Shown here: positions 5,643-8,491 of the stretch, one piece after another | How the letters are laid out: the number at the start of each line of letters is the position of its first letter | Numbering within the stretch: position 1 is the stretch's first letter | Origin: Actinomycetota bacterium | GTDB lineage: Bacteria > Actinomycetota > Acidimicrobiia > Acidimicrobiales > Ilumatobacteraceae | Assembly (NCBI GenBank): GCA_018882725.1 | Contig: VERK01000086.1 | Location: 1-8,491, forward strand | Direction of reading: 5' to 3' | Length of the DNA: 8,491 nt | Position numbers and translations under genes: made by a program | Notes under the pieces: model-generated | Told to the model about the DNA's origin: nothing | Database searches by the model: none | The model's input: the letters and a program-made list of their open reading frames with translations, nothing else

Positions 5643-6374
5643 TCATGACGGACGGATTCCTTCGGCGGCGATGACCGAGCCCTCGACGACGGTGAGGAGG
5701 TACGGCCCGTCGAGGATGACGACATCGTCCGATTCGGGGATCGCCTGGGTGGACCCTCCGTCGGCCAGTAGTTGCCAGAACCGCTCGGGTTGCAGGGAAG
5801 CCGACCCGGGATGATCGGTGCGGCGGGCATCCACACGAACCGATGTGAAGATCATGGTGCTCACGAACGCGGGGTACGTGGGGCCGTCGGGAGAGCCGAT
5901 TCGCCACGCGATGTATTCGCCGTCGTCATCGAACGCTCCCTGAACGAACCCGACGTAGAACCCGTCGGACAAATCACCGTCGATGCGACCGGCGGACACC
6001 GCCGTGGCAGGGAGTGGACCGAATGATGCGGGTACATCGGGTGGATCGACCGGCGTGAAGTCGGGCAACTGAGATTCGTCGGCGAAGTCACCGATTTGCT
6101 CGTCGGAGATGGTGATCGGTGGAGCAACTGAACCGATGCTGACAGGAGTGGCGGTGGCATCGGTCGTTGCTGCAGTTGGTGCGGTGCTGGAGGGGAGCGT
6201 CGTGACGTCGGTGGAGGTGGACGCACGGTCGGATCGTTCGGAGACCACCAGGAGACCGCCCACACCGAGAGCACCCAGGAGGAGAAGGATCACGGGAAGT
6301 TGCGACGATGCCCCCTGTCGGGACGAAGCCGATCGCTTCTTCGCTCGCGACTTCTTCTTTGCCCGGGTGGCCAC
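5643..6374 (-). CDS. Membrane-anchored extracytoplasmic protein, function unknown
   Basis: A 243-residue protein I do not recognise. The N-terminus is very basic (KKKSRAKKRS, 6-15) and precedes one transmembrane helix (about 27-44, PVILLLLGALGVGGLLVV). A Ser/Thr/Ala/Pro-rich linker (about 51-85) leads to an apparently folded outer domain (about 90-243). The charge pattern predicts a cytoplasmic N-terminus and exported C-terminus. No cysteine, lipobox or known catalytic motif is visible. Recognisable strands include GFYVGFVQGAF (138-148), EYIAWRIGSPDGPTYPAF and a C-terminal DGPYLLTVVEGSVIAAEGI. The start is GTG at 6374; no ribosome binding site is seen, but the basic-plus-helix arrangement fits. 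It lies 32 bases after coaA and 34 before rmuC on the same strand, so it is probably co-transcribed with both. Confidence 0.75.
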   Translation of the reverse strand: MATRAKKKSRAKKRSASSRQGASSQLPVILLLLGALGVGGLLVVSERSDRASTSTDVTTLPSSTAPTAATTDATATPVSIGSVAPPITISDEQIGDFADESQLPDFTPVDPPDVPASFGPLPATAVSAGRIDGDLSDGFYVGFVQGAFDDDGEYIAWRIGSPDGPTYPAFVSTMIFTSVRVDARRTDHPGSASLQPERFWQLLADGGSTQAIPESDDVVILDGPYLLTVVEGSVIAAEGIRPS

Positions 6375-6406
6375 CGAGTCAGTTTGTCAGAAGGGTGTCG
6401 CGCGGG

Positions 6407-7333
6407 TCAGAGCTTGCGGAGGCGAACATCGCTCACCCGGTGGTCGCGGCCCTTGCGCAGGATGAGCGAGGCGCGGTCGCGGGTCGGTTCGATGTTCTCG
6501 CGGAGGTTGAGCCCGTTGATCTCTTTCCAGATGAATCGGGCGGTGCCCACCGCTTCCTCTTGTGTGAGGTGGGCGTAGTGGCGGAAGAAGCTGTTGGGAT
6601 CCTGGAAGACCGAGTCGCGCAGCGACAGGAATCGCTCCACGTACCAGGCCTCGATGTCCGACTCTTCGGCATCGATGTAAATGGAGAAGTCGAAGTAGTC
6701 GCTGACGAATTCGGTGGCGTCGGATCCGGGAGCGCCCACCTGGAGAACGTTGAGACCTTCGAGGATCAAGATGTCGGGCTGACACACGGTGACCCGATCG
6801 CCATCGACGATGTCGTAGACGACGTGGCTGTACACCGGAGCCTCCACCGACGCACGGCCGCTCTTGAGTTCGCGCAGAAAGCGGAGCAACTCGCGGGTGT
6901 CGTAACTCTCGGGGAACCCCTTGCGGTTCATGATGCCGCGCTCTTCGAGCACTCGATTGGGATGCAAGAAGCCGTCCGTGGTGATGAGGTCGACCTTCGG
7001 GTGGTCGGGCCACCGGGCGAGTAGCGCTTGCAGGATGCGGGCGAAGGTGCTCTTGCCAACGGCGACGCTGCCGGCCACGCCGATCACGTACGGAACCTTG
7101 GGGGCCAGCGTTCCGAGGAACGTGGCCGACACCTTGTGCAGGTTCTGCGTGGCCGACACGTAGAGATTGAGAAGGCGGGTGAGCGGGAGATACACCGCGG
7201 CCACTTCGTCGAGGTCGATGCGTTCGTTGATGCCACGCAGGTTTTCGAGATCGGACTCGCGCAGTGTCATGGGTGTTGCGGCGCGCAACTCGGCCCACTG
7301 GGCCCGGTCGAAGGAGACGTAGCGCTCGCTCAC
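6407..7333 (-). CDS. coaA: Type I pantothenate kinase CoaA
   Basis: CoaA phosphorylates pantothenate with ATP, the first and usually rate-controlling step of coenzyme A synthesis, and in known enzymes is feedback-inhibited by CoA. The 308-residue protein closely resembles, from memory, the mycobacterial enzyme (about 312). It opens with YVSFDRAQWAELR (5-17). The P-loop is GVAGSVAVGKST (85-96). LITTDGF (116-122) carries the conserved Asp, and NRKGFPESYD and APVYSHVVYDI (165-175) form the substrate region. DILILEGLNVLQ (187-198) follows, and the protein ends in VRLRKL as mycobacterial CoaA does. I chose the GTG at 7333: it aligns with the family N-terminus, whereas the longer open frame to 7435 would overlap map and adds non-homologous sequence. 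No ribosome binding site is evident. It lies 46 bases after map on the same strand. Confidence 0.95.
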   Translation of the reverse strand: MSERYVSFDRAQWAELRAATPMTLRESDLENLRGINERIDLDEVAAVYLPLTRLLNLYVSATQNLHKVSATFLGTLAPKVPYVIGVAGSVAVGKSTFARILQALLARWPDHPKVDLITTDGFLHPNRVLEERGIMNRKGFPESYDTRELLRFLRELKSGRASVEAPVYSHVVYDIVDGDRVTVCQPDILILEGLNVLQVGAPGSDATEFVSDYFDFSIYIDAEESDIEAWYVERFLSLRDSVFQDPNSFFRHYAHLTQEEAVGTARFIWKEINGLNLRENIEPTRDRASLILRKGRDHRVSDVRLRKL

Positions 7334-7379
7334 GGACGGCCACGCTACGGGTCGGGCGGGGTCGGCGACGACTCGTCGG

Positions 7380-8360
7380 TCAGGAAGGATCGCGGGGCGA
7401 CACGGCCTTCGGACCGGCCGTGAGCACGTCGACACCGGTCTCGGTCACGAGCACCGTGTGCTCGAATTGGGCGGTCCGCTTGCCGTCGGCGGTCACTGCG
7501 GTCCAGTCATCGTCCCACATCTTGTGCTGCCAGGTTCCGAGGGTGATCATCGGCTCGATGGTGAACACCATGCCGGGCTTCATGATCATGTTGTTCCGCG
7601 CGTCGTAGTAGTGGAGAACCTGTACGTCGGTGTGGAATTGTTCGCCGATCCCGTGGCCGATGAAGGCGCGCACGACTCCGAGCCTGTGCTTGTTGGCGTG
7701 GTCCTCGATCGCCTTGCCGATGTCGGACAGCGGGCGGTCGGGCTTGACCGCGCCGATTCCCTTCCAGGTGCACTCTTCGGTGACGCGCACGAGCCGACGG
7801 TTCTCGTCGTCGACGTTCCCCACGAAGAACGTGGCGTTGGTGTCGCCGTGGACGCCATCGACATAACACGTGACATCGAGGTTGATGATGTCGCCATCGT
7901 GGAGAACCGTGGAATCGGGAATTCCGTGGCAGATCACTTCGTTGACCGATGTGCACACGCTCTTCGGATATCCGTGGTAGTTGAGCGGACTCGGATAGGC
8001 GCCGCGTTCGATCGTGAGGTCGTGGACGAACACGTCGATGTCGTTGGTGGTGATGCCGGGCCGGACGAATTCGCCGGCCAGGCGCAGGATGTCGGCGGCC
8101 ATGTCGCAGGCCACTCGCATGCGCGCGATGACATCGGGTGACTTGACGCGCGGTTCGTCCCAGCGCGTGACCTTGCCGGTGTCGGCGTAGGGAGGCCGGG
8201 CGATGTTCGACGGAACCGCACGCATGGGCGAGATCACGCCGGGTGTGATGCGACCCTCGAGACCCTTGTGGCAGCGCTTGTAACGCCGCCCTGACCCGCA
8301 CCAGCAGGGGTCGTTCGACTGCGGCAACTGGGCCGGGGGAGTGCGCGAGTCGATGGACAC
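7380..8360 (-). CDS. map: Type I methionine aminopeptidase with N-terminal SEC-C zinc motif
   Basis: This enzyme removes the initiator methionine from new proteins and is normally essential. The 326-residue protein begins with a SEC-C motif, CWCGSGRRYKRCH (19-31), a zinc-binding element also found at the SecA C-terminus. The pita-bread peptidase domain follows (about 70-315). All five metal ligands are present: D162 (NLDVTCY), D173 (HGDTNATF), H236 (GHGIGEQFH), E269 (TIEPM) and E300 (QFEHT); H145 in CHGIPD also fits. The length exceeds the core enzyme (about 250-260) because of the N-terminal extension. The start is GTG at 8360, 4 bases after an upstream stop, which suggests an operon; no ribosome binding site is visible. 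Together with the coaA gene that follows, it forms a housekeeping pair. Confidence 0.95.
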   Translation of the reverse strand: MSIDSRTPPAQLPQSNDPCWCGSGRRYKRCHKGLEGRITPGVISPMRAVPSNIARPPYADTGKVTRWDEPRVKSPDVIARMRVACDMAADILRLAGEFVRPGITTNDIDVFVHDLTIERGAYPSPLNYHGYPKSVCTSVNEVICHGIPDSTVLHDGDIINLDVTCYVDGVHGDTNATFFVGNVDDENRRLVRVTEECTWKGIGAVKPDRPLSDIGKAIEDHANKHRLGVVRAFIGHGIGEQFHTDVQVLHYYDARNNMIMKPGMVFTIEPMITLGTWQHKMWDDDWTAVTADGKRTAQFEHTVLVTETGVDVLTAGPKAVSPRDPS

Positions 8361-8364
8361 GCGG

Positions 8365-8490
8365 TCAGGCTATCGGTGGGTCGAACGGCCTATCGAACGT
8401 CAAGTCGCTTCCGAGCACGGTGATGTCCACATCACTGCGATCGCTTCGAGGGGGCGACATGGGAAACATCATCACAGCGGTATCGAGCAA
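8365..8490 (-). CDS. 3' end of an unidentified protein gene (partial at contig edge)
   Basis: On the minus strand one frame is open from the window edge to a TGA at 8365-8367, giving the last 41 residues of a possible protein: they include DITVLGSDLTFDRPFDPP near the end. The other two frames are closed by stops. About 70% of its third codon positions are G or C, in line with neighbouring genes, and its stop lies only 4 bases before the map GTG, as expected in an operon. I do not recognise the protein, and with so short a piece the possibility of chance remains. Confidence 0.5.
   Translation of the reverse strand: MLDTAVMMFPMSPPRSDRSDVDITVLGSDLTFDRPFDPPIA
8420..8435. repeat. Short inverted repeat GTGATGT-CC-ACATCAC
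   Basis: Two perfect 7-base arms are separated by CC. The repeat includes ATGTCCACA (8423-8431), 8 of 9 matches to the DnaA box. It lies in the probable partial coding sequence about 60 bases upstream of map. It could be an operator, but a chance palindrome within codons is as likely. Confidence 0.3.
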
Positions 8491-8491
8491 T

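Noticed and set aside
6308..7024. 238-codon plus-strand open frame opposite coaA, and a similar one opposite map (7458-8141)
   Set aside because: Both are shadows of strongly conserved genes, without plausible initiation signals or recognisable domains.
7334..7435. Longer CoaA starting at 7435 on the minus strand
   Set aside because: It would overlap the end of map by 56 bases, and the extra residues are Arg/Pro-rich with no counterpart in the family.

Overview
The window looks like one end of a contig from a high-GC actinobacterium. The order ssb-rpsR-rplI-dnaB is the actinobacterial ribosomal-protein/replication cluster that usually lies near oriC. DnaB, CoaA and the SEC-C methionine aminopeptidase read like actinobacterial proteins, GTG starts are frequent, and two sites match the actinobacterial DnaA box TTGTCCACA. 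The gene mix suggests the class Acidimicrobiia, but that is inference and the species is not identifiable by eye. Bases 1-20 are almost identical to the Nextera/Tn5 adapter, so the left edge is a library artefact and the expected rpsF upstream of ssb is missing.

Layout. The plus-strand block at 39-2950 holds ssb, rpsR, rplI and dnaB. A 161-nt gap (1374-1534) before dnaB carries a 12-bp GC-rich hairpin and two perfect DnaA boxes. A VOC/glyoxalase-fold gene (2951-3508, minus) converges on dnaB with no intergenic base. Divergent from it is a two-gene plus-strand unit: a 68-residue two-helix membrane protein (3593-3799) and an HD-domain phosphohydrolase (3806-4402). A minus-strand run then covers the rest, read from right to left: the 3' end of an unidentified gene, map (methionine aminopeptidase with SEC-C zinc motif), coaA (pantothenate kinase), a membrane-anchored protein of unknown function, and rmuC. 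rmuC converges on the HD gene, again with no spacer.

Function. Most genes are housekeeping: DNA replication and maintenance (SSB, DnaB, RmuC), translation (S18, L9, Map), CoA synthesis (CoaA) and probably nucleotide clean-up (HD protein). I found no defence system, CRISPR array, transposon, prophage, tRNA or rRNA. The points most worth a second look are the DnaA boxes before dnaB, the cysteine-free S18 with a long acidic tail whose last codons also form the rplI ribosome binding site, the two TGATCA stop-to-stop junctions, and two uncharacterised membrane proteins. No stretch above 300 bases lacks a gene.
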